The notes beneath the pieces were generated by a model that searched no databases, was not told the origin of the DNA, and was given only the letters and a program-made list of their open reading frames with translations. From assembly GCF_932526225.1 (NCBI RefSeq), contig NC_064035.1, forward strand, positions 10,217,296-10,281,295: a stretch of DNA of 64,000 nucleotides, written 5' to 3'. The stretch is from Nematostella vectensis. Taxonomy: Eukaryota > Cnidaria > Anthozoa > Actiniaria > Edwardsiidae. The first letter of the stretch is position 1. The number at the start of each line of letters is the position of its first letter. Of this stretch, positions 25,001 to 35,725 are shown one piece after another. Both the position numbers and the translations under genes were made by a program.

Positions 25001-26306
25001 TATTGATAATGATTATTTGTAATACCATATAAGGTCATGGCATATGCCATAAGTTGTAAATACTGTGATTAAAGATAAGTCTATATTCGCAAACCAAAGC
25101 GTGCGGTTGTGTTAACAGACTCCAATGAATACATAGCGACAAGACACTAAAATGTATTTGTAGGATTTCGATTACAATATGTTTACTTACTACTCTGTGA
25201 CATCCTCTAGCACCATATCTGATGTTTCAGTCAAGGAACGAGGAATCTATTTTAATTCTAAAGGCCTGACTAAACATTCAAACATGTTTGTCAAACATTG
25301 AAGTTGAACTCTCATGCAAGCATGTTTAGGGAGAGTTCATTAATTCCACCGAGGGGGGGGGGGGGGGGGGGGAATTTTTACTAAAGACACCTTAAAATTT
25401 CAGAGCCCCCCTTTCATTGTAAACATTTTTTTCCGTGCCCCCCCTCCTTATAGAACCCAAATATTTTCTTTCTTTTTCCCTTAGAGGACCTTTGCTTTTG
25501 GAGCCCCCCCTTTTGGTGGTTAAAAATTGTCGGAGCACCCCCTAAATATCTCCCCCCCCCCCCTCGGTGTATTTAATGAACACTCCCTTAGCAAGGTTGC
25601 TAAACACAAAAACATTTTTATAAAACATGAACGCACACATTTTTTCTGTTAGATTACACGAGAAATCAAAGTGGCGCCATGGGAATTTTGAGCTGTTATT
25701 GGATAAAAGCACAAATGTTTTGTGTGATGAGTGGCTAAACCCTAAAACGTGTAAGTATATTCAACACAAATGTTTGATGAAAATGTTTTGATCTCGTTCA
25801 AACATATGGACATGCTGTGGAAGCCAATTTAGTGCCATGTTTTGTTGGTGGCTAAATGTACAAACATTTGCCTCAAACCCAATGTTTGAATGTTTAGCCA
25901 GGCCTTGAGAGATCACCATTTTCATAATTAAGTTACTCTTTCTGCTGTTAACAAAAACCCATACTCCACACCATTCAATTATCTAACAAAAGTTTTTAAG
26001 GATACTGACAAAGTCATCGAACCCAAGAAGGGTTCCTACGATCTCCTTGTCGCTTTTCATCACAATGTGTATTCTTGAGCCTATACACTTGTCAACAAGT
26101 TCTGCAAAAAAAAAACACGTGCTATTCTATAACTTCCACTTTACCAAGTATACCGATGGTACTTTATACTAGAAAGAAATAATTTATAGATAATGTATTA
26201 CACTAGACATCTGCGGTCTTTCACGCTAAACGCGAACACAAGAAGTGCTAAAAAAACAAACATGTTTTACTTTACCTAGAGGTAGAAGTTGCGAGTCAGC
26301 CGCCAT
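19090..26306 (-). CDS. LSM5: U6 snRNA-associated Sm-like protein LSm5
   Basis: A subunit of the LSm1-7 (mRNA decay) and LSm2-8 (U6 snRNP) rings (family knowledge). Five minus-strand exons: 26276-26306, 26006-26101, 25191-25218, 19387-19459 and 19090-19149. They total 288 nt, or 95 residues, against 91 in human. The protein reads MAADSQLLPLELVDKCIGS, then MKSDKEIVGTLLGFDDFV, NMVLEDVTEYENTPEGRRI and LDQILLNGNNITM. Both Sm motifs are complete. The last exon gives LIPGGEYPLLFYFFQGEPW, which keeps the LVPGGE start of the human tail and then diverges into a longer hydrophobic end. The ATG lies in AAGATGGCGGC, a YY1-type site. Intron 3 (19460-25190) is 5.7 kb because it hosts a giant palindromic element. 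Confidence 0.93.
19593..19744. mobile_element. Hairpin MITE, TAGCCTGCTTGCAGGTGG family
   Basis: An inverted repeat whose arms begin AGCCTGCTTGCAGG and continue with TACTCGGTGTTATTAT and GATCGGGTGGCTT. It lies in LSM5 intron 3. A second, looser copy of the family is at 45478-45682. Confidence 0.75.
19851..24719. mobile_element. Giant foldback (long inverted-repeat) element in LSM5 intron 3
   Basis: The left arm, about 19851-21468, is repeated as its reverse complement at about 23097-24719, giving arms of about 1.62 kb around a 1.63 kb centre. The outer ends match (AACACTTTCCCATTTAAA against AACACTTCCCCATTTAAA). Both arms carry short palindromes of the GCGTNN..AACGC type next to CCAAT boxes. 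A 111-codon open frame (20337-20672) has a diverged counterpart in the right arm, but I recognise no domain in it. The centre contains a third partial arm copy (21755-22022) and a CTCG-rich patch (22070-22450). On the right, about 310 bp is tandemly doubled (about 22905-23095 and 23215-23405). No transposase is seen, so mobilisation in trans or origin as an inverted duplication are both possible. Confidence 0.85.
24725..24920. repeat. Short minisatellite, about 70-bp unit, three copies
   Basis: Three imperfect copies of a unit containing GTACACCATATACAAGTCTC, AAGGCCT and TCAGGGCCCTGTACACG follow directly on the right end of the foldback element. Confidence 0.7.
25259..25905. mobile_element. 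TIR element with a second MITE nested inside
   Basis: The outer termini AAGGCCTGACTAAACATTCA (left) and, inverted, AAGGCCTGGCTAAACATTCA (right) define a 647-bp element in LSM5 intron 2. Nested in it, at about 25326-25592, is another inverted repeat with ends GGGAGAGTTCATTAATTCCA followed by CCGAGGGGG, mirrored as GGGAGTGTTCATTAAATACA followed by CCGAGGGGG. The inner element is bounded by long G and C homopolymers. Confidence 0.75.
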
Positions 26307-27231
26307 CTTTGAATTGAATATTCGATTTCTCGATTCAGCGGCATATCCACACAACAGGAAGCCCAAGTCAAGTGAAGGAGCGGTTCACAGAGAGATGAAT
26401 AAAAAAAATGATATGGTTTTATCGCTTTATTTTATCTTGTGGAGATGTCACAACTCGTTCATTTGCTAAACAATAACAAAGAAAACTAATTGCATAAGAA
26501 GTTTGGGCTGTGGCCTGAAGGTAAGGGCACCCCACCTCCCCCCCAATATTTCAAGCCCCCCTCCTCCAATATTTCAAGGCCTGCTACTGCACTGCAAATA
26601 CTCACAGTTTTATTCGAATCACCTGAAATCAAAAAAGTGTTTTCATGATATGACAGTAGCCATTTTCATCTTGATCGGACCCTGGCCTAGCATAAACAGG
26701 GAGCCTAGGAGGCACACAAAAAAAGGGGATTGCAAAATTGAGCAGCCCTACCCTCCCATCAAAAATTGTTATTGTCATGGAAATTAACTCATTTAACACA
26801 TTGGCCCCTCAACCGGCCGTGAAAAGTACCCAGCAGCCCCCAAAAATTCATAAATGCATTAATAAACACAACAAGATCAAGATACTCAGCTTGCAACAGT
26901 CAAAGGGATAAATGATCTTGGATGTGTATGTGTGATGGGAGCTACTGTACAGCCAAATAAAAGCTCGGAAAACAGCAGGAAAGCAGTAGGTTACGGGACT
27001 GCAAAGCAGTTTTGAAAGTTTGGATGTTACTGACAAGGTAAGGCAGTCTTCCACTTTAAAGAGTTGTAAGGAGCTCAAAATAGTGGGAGGTATCTGGTTT
27101 TAGTCTGTTATTTTGCAAATTCACGGTCAATTAGTCAATTAGTCAATTAGTCAATAGATACACAACCTTTTTTACCACTAAATCAAAAGTGTAAAGAGGA
27201 AGCCACATTTATTTTCAACAATGCCACTGTA
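26307..27231. other. Intergenic region between LSM5 start and PHOSPHO2 stop
   Basis: This stretch contains a C-rich degenerate repeat near 26525-26590, which resembles another near 52870-53040, and a short tandem array of CAATTAGT units at about 27125-27155. I see no recognisable gene. The LSM5 promoter should lie in the first few hundred bases. Confidence 0.5.
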
Positions 27232-27972
27232 TTACATTGTGTTATCACATGCCCATAACGTTTGTAAAAAATCTAAGACCTCGATGCCTGAATTCCAAGG
27301 AACAACCTCAGCAGCAACTCCTGGACTGGCCTCATTTAACTTCTTTAACAGTGTATAGCCCTCTCTTGCAAACACATAATCACCTTTTTCTAATCCAACT
27401 GATGGGCAATAGTCACCCGAACCATCTCCAAGATATACAATGCTATCAAATGGCCCATCCCCTTTTGCTAGTTGCTTGTTGATAAAAGTCTTTAGCGCCT
27501 GCATCTTGCAAAGATTCTTGGGGCACATTCTGCAGGTGTGATTGTGGTAATGCTCCACATGTAAACATCCCTTTTGGCCCCACCATGCTGGGTTTGTAAA
27601 CACGTCTGTGAAGCAACTATCTAACTTGTCTCTTAGAAGCAGATGCTCTATGAAGTATGTGTTTGAGTCTGAGATTATGATACATTGAACTCCAACTTCC
27701 TTAAGAAATATGCAGGTTTCTTTCATTCCTTCCATAAATTGCAGGCTTTCAAAACATTTATTGAAATCTGCCTGAGTGAAGCCATTTGCGTGCAACAATT
27801 GAAATGCACTATCCATGATGTCCGTCCAGCACCATCCATCCTTCCTACAGCGGCGAATTAATTCCATTGTTTTAGGGTATAGTTTAGTTATCCATGTGTC
27901 AGTGTTACCATCAACAAGTGTGTGGTCAAAGTCAAAAACTGCCAAGTGCTTGCCAATGTTCCATTTGCTCAT
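27232..27972 (-). CDS. PHOSPHO2: PHOSPHO2-type HAD phosphatase (pyridoxal phosphate phosphatase)
   Basis: A 246-residue HAD-superfamily phosphatase of the PHOSPHO1/PHOSPHO2 family. Family members hydrolyse small phosphomonoesters such as pyridoxal 5'-phosphate, or phosphoethanolamine and phosphocholine in PHOSPHO1. The reading frame is a single uninterrupted exon. Motif I is VFDFDHTLVDGNTD, with the nucleophile at D14 and the acid/base at D16. Motif II is IIISDSN (S101). Motif IV is YLGDGSGDYCP (about 181-190). The family's CPKNLCK segment lies at about 150-156. The length matches human PHOSPHO2 (about 241 residues). The gene is head-to-head with CFAP210, 1.65 kb apart. Assignment to PHOSPHO2 rather than PHOSPHO1 rests on length and context. 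Confidence 0.92.
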   Translation of the reverse strand: MSKWNIGKHLAVFDFDHTLVDGNTDTWITKLYPKTMELIRRCRKDGWCWTDIMDSAFQLLHANGFTQADFNKCFESLQFMEGMKETCIFLKEVGVQCIIISDSNTYFIEHLLLRDKLDSCFTDVFTNPAWWGQKGCLHVEHYHNHTCRMCPKNLCKMQALKTFINKQLAKGDGPFDSIVYLGDGSGDYCPSVGLEKGDYVFAREGYTLLKKLNEASPGVAAEVVPWNSGIEVLDFLQTLWACDNTM

Positions 27973-29625
27973 TTTAGTGCCCTTTAAGAGATGAAAAGCA
28001 TATCAAAACATGTTGCAACAAACAAATTAGTGTTTAAAATCTGGTTCTCTATAAATGCTTTAAACTCTACTGCATAAGAAAAAAAAAATAAAAGATCTCC
28101 CCTGAGATACCTTGATCTGCATAAACACTAGAATCATTTGAAAATTTGATGCAACTATTGCACAATCACCCACTAAATTTAGAAAGACAAAAAGATGTAC
28201 AATGCATGTGACTTGAAAAAACCTTTGAAATCTAAACTATTTCAGCGATTACTTATATACTTAGGCTGGATTCATGTCATGCTCCTGCTGTGCCAAATCT
28301 AATAGGCAACTTCAAGTAACCAGGTCATGTGACTTTTTGGGTGGCAAATTTGTGTGTGATCTGGCTTTTAGTGGGAAAATAACAACAAAGAGCAACTTAT
28401 TTGGTGCTTACGTAAAAGATAGAAAAATTTTTCATCAGAGTTCTCTGGCATGATAGGGGCAGTGTGCTTAGTTTGGCTTGAATTTGTCACTCAAAAAGTC
28501 ACATGATCAGTTACTTAAATCCAACTATTGTTTGGATTGGGCACATGAACAGTTTGATGTCTGCTACACCAGTCAAGCTGAATGACAAAAACATGAAACC
28601 AATTCAAACAGCAAGTTTTTAATGTGCTGAATCAAATACCCTTTTTATGGCCGTTTTTATACTAGAGACAGTAGAGATGTATTAAGCATCAATGCATCCA
28701 GATGAGTTTGGGCTAGCATTTTTAAGCACGTCTTTTTACTTTGTCCAGCATAAAGATGGGCCTTGGATGCATTAAATGTGAGGACATCATGTCATCTTGA
28801 AGACACTTAGATGCATTATATGTTATAACGTTATGCCCTCTGGAAGACACTGAGTTTGTCTCGCATTTATACCACATGAACTATCCAGAAGAAACATTAT
28901 ACGCCTGGATGCATTATACATCTCTAGTATAGAAACAACCATTTTGTGCAACAGAAACTCCAAATCATGTCAAATTAGTTACCTGCAACCTTTAAGGGTG
29001 CTTTAATTAGTGTGACGTCTGAATTAACATTGATCCCAATGTCTTTGTGCCAAAACAAGTATTCGGCATGGCAGGAACATGATGTTTGAATTGGGCCTTT
29101 ATTATTTTGCGTAAAATAAGAATAACAAGTTAGATTAATGGTTAAGTTTTTATCATAATTCTCAAAATAAATTGCTCATTCTAAGAAAAGTTGATTTTTA
29201 AATTGTATTTTTTTCTCATTGCATTGTATTTTAATTGTATTTCCTTCATATTTTATTCATTGGTACGACCAACATTGGCTGAGCGGGTTTTCTGGGACGT
29301 TTTATCATAGAGAGGGTTTTGTGGTCAACCTTTCTGGTTGATTACCAAATGCCACCCTTAAAAAAGCCCCCTTAAAATAACAAATGAAGTTAATCACGAT
29401 TTTGAAATCATTATATAGTATATGGGGCCATCATTTCGCTAAATAATGAGATTATTACCCACCAATATTTTGAAGTAGACCAATATTTTGAAGTAGAAGT
29501 GTAGTGATTGTATCCCATAGGCCTTTTCGGTCTACCTTATCCCTGTTTCTCCCGTCATGCGTCACGGTGGTGGATTTTGTTGTCAAGGCAACGCCGGGAA
29601 CATACAGAACAGAGAAAGCGCGAAG
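27973..29625. promoter_or_regulatory. Head-to-head promoter region PHOSPHO2 / CFAP210
   Basis: This 1.65 kb separates two divergent start codons. Just over half is the composite transposon at 28264-29098. The unique remainder (about 27973-28260 and 29100-29625) is where shared or separate promoters should be. The CFAP210 start lies in CGAAGATGGCGACGCG, which resembles a YY1 site. No TATA box is evident. Confidence 0.5.
28264..29098. mobile_element. Composite TIR element between PHOSPHO2 and CFAP210
   Basis: The outer ends are related in inverted orientation: left GGCTGGATTCATGTCATGCT then CCTGCTGTGCC, right read on the minus strand GGCCCAATTCAAACATCATG then TTCCTGCCATGCC. Inside, AGTAACCAGGTCATGTGACT followed by TTTTGGGTGGCAAATTT (about 28316) is inverted at about 28475-28515. 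A further MITE with GTTTTTATACTAGAGA termini occupies about 28652-28938. At least two insertions have therefore stretched this head-to-head promoter region. Confidence 0.65.
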
Positions 29626-32600
29626 ATGGCGACGCGAATAACATACGGCCGGCGAGAGGGAAAATTACGAGGTATTTTGAGAACTTTATCAAGCTTGTAT
29701 TATATGACCATGTCCATTGACATAATTGATATTGATTTTAGATTACGGAGAGCCCCAGATTAGCATTATTCCGGAGGGGATGACCGAAAGAGATGTGAGT
29801 AATGTTCACTGTGTCTTTTTACGCTGTTAGTCTTATTATTGTCTTCTTGTATTTTATTTTAGTTATATCACGGTATTTATTGAAGGTTTCATGTCTTCAA
29901 AGGTCACTGTCATACAGCCTAAAGACTGGACTCGCATACAAAACAGTCTTGCACGCTATAACAAGGATGTGGCCAGGCAAAAAGCAATCAAAGAGGAAAA
30001 ACTGGCCTTGCATAATATCTCCAACGAAATGGTCAAACACTGGGATAACACGATCGAGGTTGGTTTATTTGCTTAGAGAGCATAATGTAATATATTTTTG
30101 AGGATTATGGCGTCAGAAGCTTCTTCGTAGCATGTTGTGTTAATATGGGGTTGCTATTTGCTGAAAAAAAAAATAGTGTAGTTGTGATATGGGTTGTACG
30201 AAAGTACGCCTGTTTTTGTTGGGCTGAATTGATTGGGGAGAGAGGTGAGGTTGGCAGAGGAAATGCTCTCTTTTTCAACTCATATTGTCTATCCCACATT
30301 TATTTGTACAATACATATGGGTTGGACCTATCCAGTGTGCACAGGTAGTGTTTTTATAGATGATTGAGGTTGTACTGTTCGTACCCCCTCCCCAAAGGAC
30401 TGTTTAACCATAGTTGTAATTTAGATGTTATTTTCTTTATACAGTGAAACCTTGGTGCAATGATATTGCAAGGGACTGATAAATTGCTTTATTATATTGA
30501 GAGTTTCATTAAATAAAGATGATTTCCTAATTTTTTGGATGGTGGGACCAGAATCCAATTTCATTATTTTATCAATTGTTATTGCTATTTCGAGGTTCCA
30601 CTGTACATCTCTTCCCCTACCATCCTATAAAAAAATCAAACCCTGTAAATACCTGACCAGTTTTCGACTGACAATACCTCCTATCAAGCTCGTACTTATT
30701 GACTATTTTTTTTTTCAGGGTCTGAGAAATAAGAAACTCCAAGCCAGAAAAATAAGAGAGGAGAAAGAGGAGGTAAGTTAAATACAAAATGAGATTAAAT
30801 CCGTTAAGGAGTAATACCACTTCAATGTGATACTTATTTCTCTCAATTTTCAGGCTGAGCGAGTAAAAATTGACATTGAAGAAGCTAAGCACCAAGCGCA
30901 AAAGAGAAAAGAAGCAATTGAGAAAGCCAAGACTCAGCAATACTACCAAACAGATCGTGTGAAGACTTTCCATGTAAGTAGATTTTTTCTTCAGTTTTGG
31001 ATGTTGAGTGTTTTGCCATTTACTTAAGTCATGAATGAGACATGGCTATTATCATTCTCTTGACCAAATGACTGTAATTTTTCTCTAGAGCACATTGGTA
31101 TTGAATGAAGCCATGCATGAGATTCTTCTTATTATTATTCTGTTGATCTTATCTCTGACATTTTTCTCTAGAGTGCATTGTTGTTAACTGAAGTCATGAA
31201 AGAGAGAGAGGCTCAAGTCAAGATGAAAAAAGGGCAGACGAATGCAGATAAAATACGGGAGGCACATGTCCTAAGACTCCAGCAAAGGGTAAGAAATAAT
31301 GGTAGACCTTTTGAACTTTTATGATAAACCTGATTGCAACACCATCTTTTACATTGTTATCAAGCAAAGTAAATCCTACTACCCCCTGCATTTGAGTAAA
31401 TGTAGTACTCTAAGTCAATCCTCATTATGGATATTTGGGTTCTTTTCAGCAATTCGAAGAAGCTATTAGGGAAGACCAAAAGAGAGCACTTGAAAGATAT
31501 AATGCCCGCAGAGAGGTTGCAGATTTTCAGCTTTTCCAGTAAGTATTGCTTCTTTTTCTGTTTGAGAAAAAAGGAGGTTTGTATCCAGGGGGTGCAAGGG
31601 TTTGAACGAAGGCCAAAGGTTCTCTTTTGGTTTTCAATAGACGTGCTATTTGTAGACAAAACTATGAAGCATAAGCTATAGATCACTCTGGTATGTAGCC
31701 AAATTCGACAATAAACCTTTTTGTTTTTTTTTCTGGAGTGGTCAGATTTTTATCAGAGAACTCACTACTTCCCCTTTTCATTGATTTTCTTTTTAGAGTA
31801 AAAGACCACATTGAGGAAAATCATCTAGCTAAAGACATGGACATGCAAGAGGGACAGAACATCAAACAACAAGTGGATATGTATGAGTCAGCAAAGAAAA
31901 TTATTGAAGAACAAAGAAGACAGGAAAAGATTCAGTTGATGAAAGACCACCAGTCTCATTTGTCCAAACGCAAGGTGTGTAAAGATTAAATAGTCATTGA
32001 CAGATGCATGTGGTTTGTTGCCCCCCCCCCCCCCCCCCCCCGAATATAATTTTAGAAGAAGTTTACAAGGGCTGAAATTCATAAAATTTCTGCAAGCTTT
32101 ATGTAATAGTGCCCACTTTTCAGATAGAAGGAAATCGTTGATCTGCCCCTGATATTACATGTAGTAAAAGTGGCTGTTTTCTCTTTGTAATACATGATGT
32201 GTCTGTAACCGGAAATTCTTAGTTTCTTATCTATTGTTGCCCTATTTTTTAAAGGAACTGCAAGAATTTGAACGCAAGAAGCAAGAGGAAGAAGATGAGG
32301 AGATTAGGCAATTTGTTTATGCAAAGAAAGTAAGCTATTGTTGAATGTCATGCCACTCTTTTGCCAAAATATTGTTGTTTACAACTTTTGTATCCTTGTG
32401 ATCAGATCCCAGCTCAAATATTAATTTTCCTTTTTAACAGAAAATGTCGAAAATGCGCAAAGAAAAAGAAACAGAGCTATTCAAGTGAGTATTTCTTTTT
32501 TCTCTAGGTAGTAATTTATACAAAGAAAAACACCAACGCTTATTTACCTAAACAATTTTTACTTAGTGCCTTCCAAGACCACACTAATAGGATGCGACAG

Positions 32601-33897
32601 AAGCTTGCTGACCAGATGCAGCAGAAAGTGGATGATGAAGATGAGCGAATCGCCAAGGCTCTGGCTGAAAGAGAAGCCAAGCGAGAAGTAAGTTTGTCAC
32701 ATTTAGACATTTTTAGACATTGATAACTAATTGACTAGTTAACAGTCTGAATCAAAGCCTAGTCTTGGAAAGAGCTTTTGGGTGTAGAGATTCAGGTGAG
32801 TAAAGATTTGAACTCCCTACTCTTTTTTATTTAAAGGCTGAAGAAAGAGCCAAGTTTGAGGCAGACATGAAGGAGAAGAGAGGAATTCATGAGCATCGTA
32901 TCTCTATGGTTAGTACAGGCACTTGTTTTTCATAAACCGCTGGGTATCAAAACAGCAATGTACTTCCTTCAACCATTTTTATTTCTACAAGGTCTTTACC
33001 AGTTGTTTATGTGTTTACAGATGAGGGAAAGTGAAAGAAAGGCAGCAGAAGAAGCCAAGAGAGACCAAGAAATCCTCAGAAAGCGTGTGGAGTCAGATAA
33101 ACTGGTATGTAACATGTAAACGGCAAAGGCCATTTCACCACGTTAAAAACAAAATCAGCCATGGTTCTCCAAGACATCCAACAGAAACTTTGGTGTGCTT
33201 AATTAATATAGTGTATTAAAACATGAAGTTTTGTATATTTTGTATTTCAGGTCTTGCAAATTTCTAAATTTGTAAATTCTTTATGTGTTTAGTACCATGC
33301 AAAGCAAGTTGAGAAAAAGCTAGAAAAACTTCACGAGACAAAGAATTTGAAGACGTTCCAGATGGATCAAGTGGTAAGTAACTCACTATATACCAATAAC
33401 CAGCCTTGTTCGTCTGAGGAATTCCTTTCTAAGAAATATGCGTGAAAAACGCTATCCTTCATCTAGCCATCATCCCACAATCCAATAAACAACAACAATT
33501 ATAATTTTCACTCATTTTTTCCTATTTGTTGTTTTAGGGTGAACGCAAGGTTCGTAAAGAACAAGAAAAAGTGTCTGACCTGAAGACAGATCTCGCAAAT
33601 GACATGCTCCTGCGAGAAGAAGAACTTCAGTTCCAAGAATACGCCCAGCATGTTATATCCGAGGAGCGTAAGCGAGGGCGTAACCCTTACCCCCTCATCA
33701 AGGCGGCTCAGGAGGGACCCGGAGGGGGAAGGGGTCCCAAGTATGAGGGCAAGAACGGACTTAGACCAAGCTTCCTCGTCAGTGATGGTACTGGTGTCCA
33801 GTTACCCAATTACGCCAACGCCACCACGCAAGGAAGCCATACGCGCATTTACGGAGACCCAGGAAAAAGCCGTAAACGACTTGGATTTACTTGGTAG
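29626..33897 (+). CDS. CFAP210: Cilia- and flagella-associated protein 210 (CCDC173)
   Basis: A coiled-coil protein that lies inside the axonemal doublet microtubule as a microtubule inner protein (family knowledge). Fifteen exons: 29626-29671, 29742-29794, 29903-30058, 30719-30772, 30854-30973, 31172-31288, 31450-31538, 31797-31974, 32255-32329, 32441-32484, 32567-32687, 32837-32908, 33021-33104, 33293-33373 and 33538-33897. They total 1650 nt, or 549 residues (human about 552). Diagnostic matches are VTVIQPKDWTRIQNSL, KKLQARKIREEKEE, EEAKHQAQKRKEAIEKAK, QQYYQTDRVKTFHSALLLTE, the glycine-rich AAQEGPGGGRGPKYEGKNGL and the terminal KRLGFTW. Most of the chain is charged helix. The N-terminal 34 residues before VTVIQ have no clear human counterpart. 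A polyadenylation signal AATAAA lies near 34018. Confidence 0.96.
31078..31150 (+). repeat. Duplicated acceptor and start of CFAP210 exon 6 (decoy exon)
   Basis: TTTTTCTCTAGAGCACATTG, followed by GTATTGAATGAAGCCATGCATGAG in broken form, copies the real exon 6 acceptor and first codons about 90 bp downstream (TTTTTCTCTAGAGTGCATTG at 31161-31180). The copy keeps a polypyrimidine tract and AG but has diverged after about 13 codons, and I see no donor that would keep frame. Confidence 0.7.
31560..31700. repeat. Fragment of the 4254-4448 repeat family in a CFAP210 intron
   Basis: The segments CAATAGACGTGCTATTTGTA, GACAAAACTATGAAGCATAA and CTCTGGTATGT closely match the interior of the B4GALT-intron TIR element. 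The ends are incomplete here. Confidence 0.6.
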
Positions 33898-34780
33898 AAG
33901 AATTCTACACTGGAATTTAAAATTTGTAGTAGAAACAAACAAGATATGTTTTGGGGATTTAGTGCTGATGGGAATGTTTTTATACTCTGTATATACAACT
34001 AAAAGTTTGGTAAATGTAAATAAATGAATTGCTACTACATATTGTTGTGTTAATTGCTACACGTAGCTGCACACTTAATGATCGGCGTGATCTTCGCGGC
34101 CAAGAAATATAAGTTTCAGTCAAGATCTCGAGACAACCTCTTAGACCAAGAGAGGAGAGCAAAAATTCTATTATTCGTTTTTATGTTATCCAAAATAAAC
34201 AATGTCTCGCCAAGTAAAATCAGTCTGTCTACACTAGGTAGAACATTCACACACCTCATCCAATAATTGCTTATCAGTATCACCGACGGCGGTCATTTAC
34301 ACAACGGTTCTAATAACCAAGAAATGAACTCCTGCTAAAATACTACTCTTCTTACAACTGAAGCTAGCTACGTTTGAGGTTCTGGAAGTAGGTTGGTTCC
34401 TACATTAGGACTTTATAAGGGCTCATTGGCCCCTAGACTATCTGTTTTTGAGGGAGTCGTAGCGAACTTGCACCAGGAGAGCAGGGGCGGCGGAGTGGTC
34501 CCATAAGTGGGTGGGTAGTGGTTTCATGGGGAGGGGTGGTTCCAGGGTTGGTAGTGGTTTCAAATTCTGAAGCGCAATTTATAAGAACGCGGGGGATAAC
34601 CTAGGCTTTTATGCGCAGGATTTTAAACTGTTCAACAAATTTGTTGTCGGTTGCTTATGTACCGCTTGAAACCCTAAAAACGTTCATATATAAAAAAAAA
34701 AAACCCTGTCCAAAAGAGTTGGGAGGCGCCCCCCTGCCCCTCCCCTTACGCCGCCCCTTGAGATGATGCATGTAGAATTT
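33898..34780. other. Tail-to-tail intergenic region CFAP210 / SERHL
   Basis: This holds the CFAP210 3' UTR up to about 34025 and a GC-rich repeat at about 34482-34760. The repeat's ends, AGGGGCGGCGGAGTGG and the inverted CTTACGCCGCCCCT, are consistent with a MITE. No further coding exon is seen. Confidence 0.55.
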
Positions 34781-35725
34781 CTAGAGCTTACACGATATAC
34801 TCCTGGACGCACGTCTATCCAAATACTCTCGAATGACTCTCGCTACCACCTCGGGCTCGTTCAGATGCACAAAGTGATTACCAGGTACCTCGTGGTGAAA
34901 ATACTCACTCGCGTGTTGTTTTATCACGTCAAGACGAGCCCGTATGTAATCGTCTTGAATACGGAACATGGGGTGGCAGTCGTTCCCACGGACGACTAAC
35001 ACACTGCAGCATATTCCAGTAAGAATTGAATTAATCATTTCTTGGGATAAGATCATGAAATTTCCACGAACATCGCGGTTTTTTGCAGGTTTCAATCTTT
35101 GGTCTATATCCAATCTGTAGCCGTCCTGTTCTGGAATACCACTTCGGCTCATTAGTCGCTCTGCTGACTCCTTTGTTATGTCGGGGTTTTTGTTCATCAA
35201 TCTCTGGACAAGTTGATGAAATTTTGCTACTTGTTGCCTTGGCTGTAGTTTTTGTTTATAGTGGATTCTCGAAAGGTCGTCAGCACACTCTCGAAGAACT
35301 TCTCGCGCTAGATTTTCGCCCGCAACAGACGGTCCACGGTATTCAATCAAAATAAGATCAATTACTTCGCTTGGGAATGTTCCCGCATATAACGCTGCGA
35401 CACTTGCACCCATACTATGACCGATCATTGAGAATTTGACCCATCCGAGTTGGACCACTACTTTTCTGACATCCAAGACCCAATCCAAGAAGGTATAAGC
35501 AGTTCCAGCAGGGCGACGGGACGACATGCCGTGTCCCGGAAAATCGAATGCCACCAGCGTGACTTCTTTCTCCAACAGCGGAGCGAGGGACGAAAAAGTT
35601 TCCACATTATCAAGCCACCCGTGAAGTCCTAAGAATTTTTTCTCTCCTCTTCCCCAAGATTTTGCTGCTATAGTTCCCCATGGGACAGGGAACGATAACG
35701 CATATGAAGTGTCTTTGTAGGCCAT
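34781..35725 (-). CDS. SERHL2: SERHL-type serine hydrolase-like alpha/beta hydrolase
   Basis: A 314-residue alpha/beta-hydrolase related to vertebrate SERHL/SERHL2, whose substrates are poorly defined. It occupies a single exon. Visible features are VPWGTIAAKSWG, the oxyanion-type LHGWLDN (about residues 34-40), FDFPGHGMSS (60-69), the nucleophile elbow IGHSMGASVA with S104, RLDIDQRLK, and the C-terminal VPGNHFVHLNEP with probable catalytic H284. No signal peptide or membrane segment is evident. The human gene has many introns. The single-exon form here therefore suggests intron loss or an old retrocopy, although the frame is fully intact. It is tail-to-tail with CFAP210. Confidence 0.9.
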   Translation of the reverse strand: MAYKDTSYALSFPVPWGTIAAKSWGRGEKKFLGLHGWLDNVETFSSLAPLLEKEVTLVAFDFPGHGMSSRRPAGTAYTFLDWVLDVRKVVVQLGWVKFSMIGHSMGASVAALYAGTFPSEVIDLILIEYRGPSVAGENLAREVLRECADDLSRIHYKQKLQPRQQVAKFHQLVQRLMNKNPDITKESAERLMSRSGIPEQDGYRLDIDQRLKPAKNRDVRGNFMILSQEMINSILTGICCSVLVVRGNDCHPMFRIQDDYIRARLDVIKQHASEYFHHEVPGNHFVHLNEPEVVARVIREYLDRRASRSISCKL

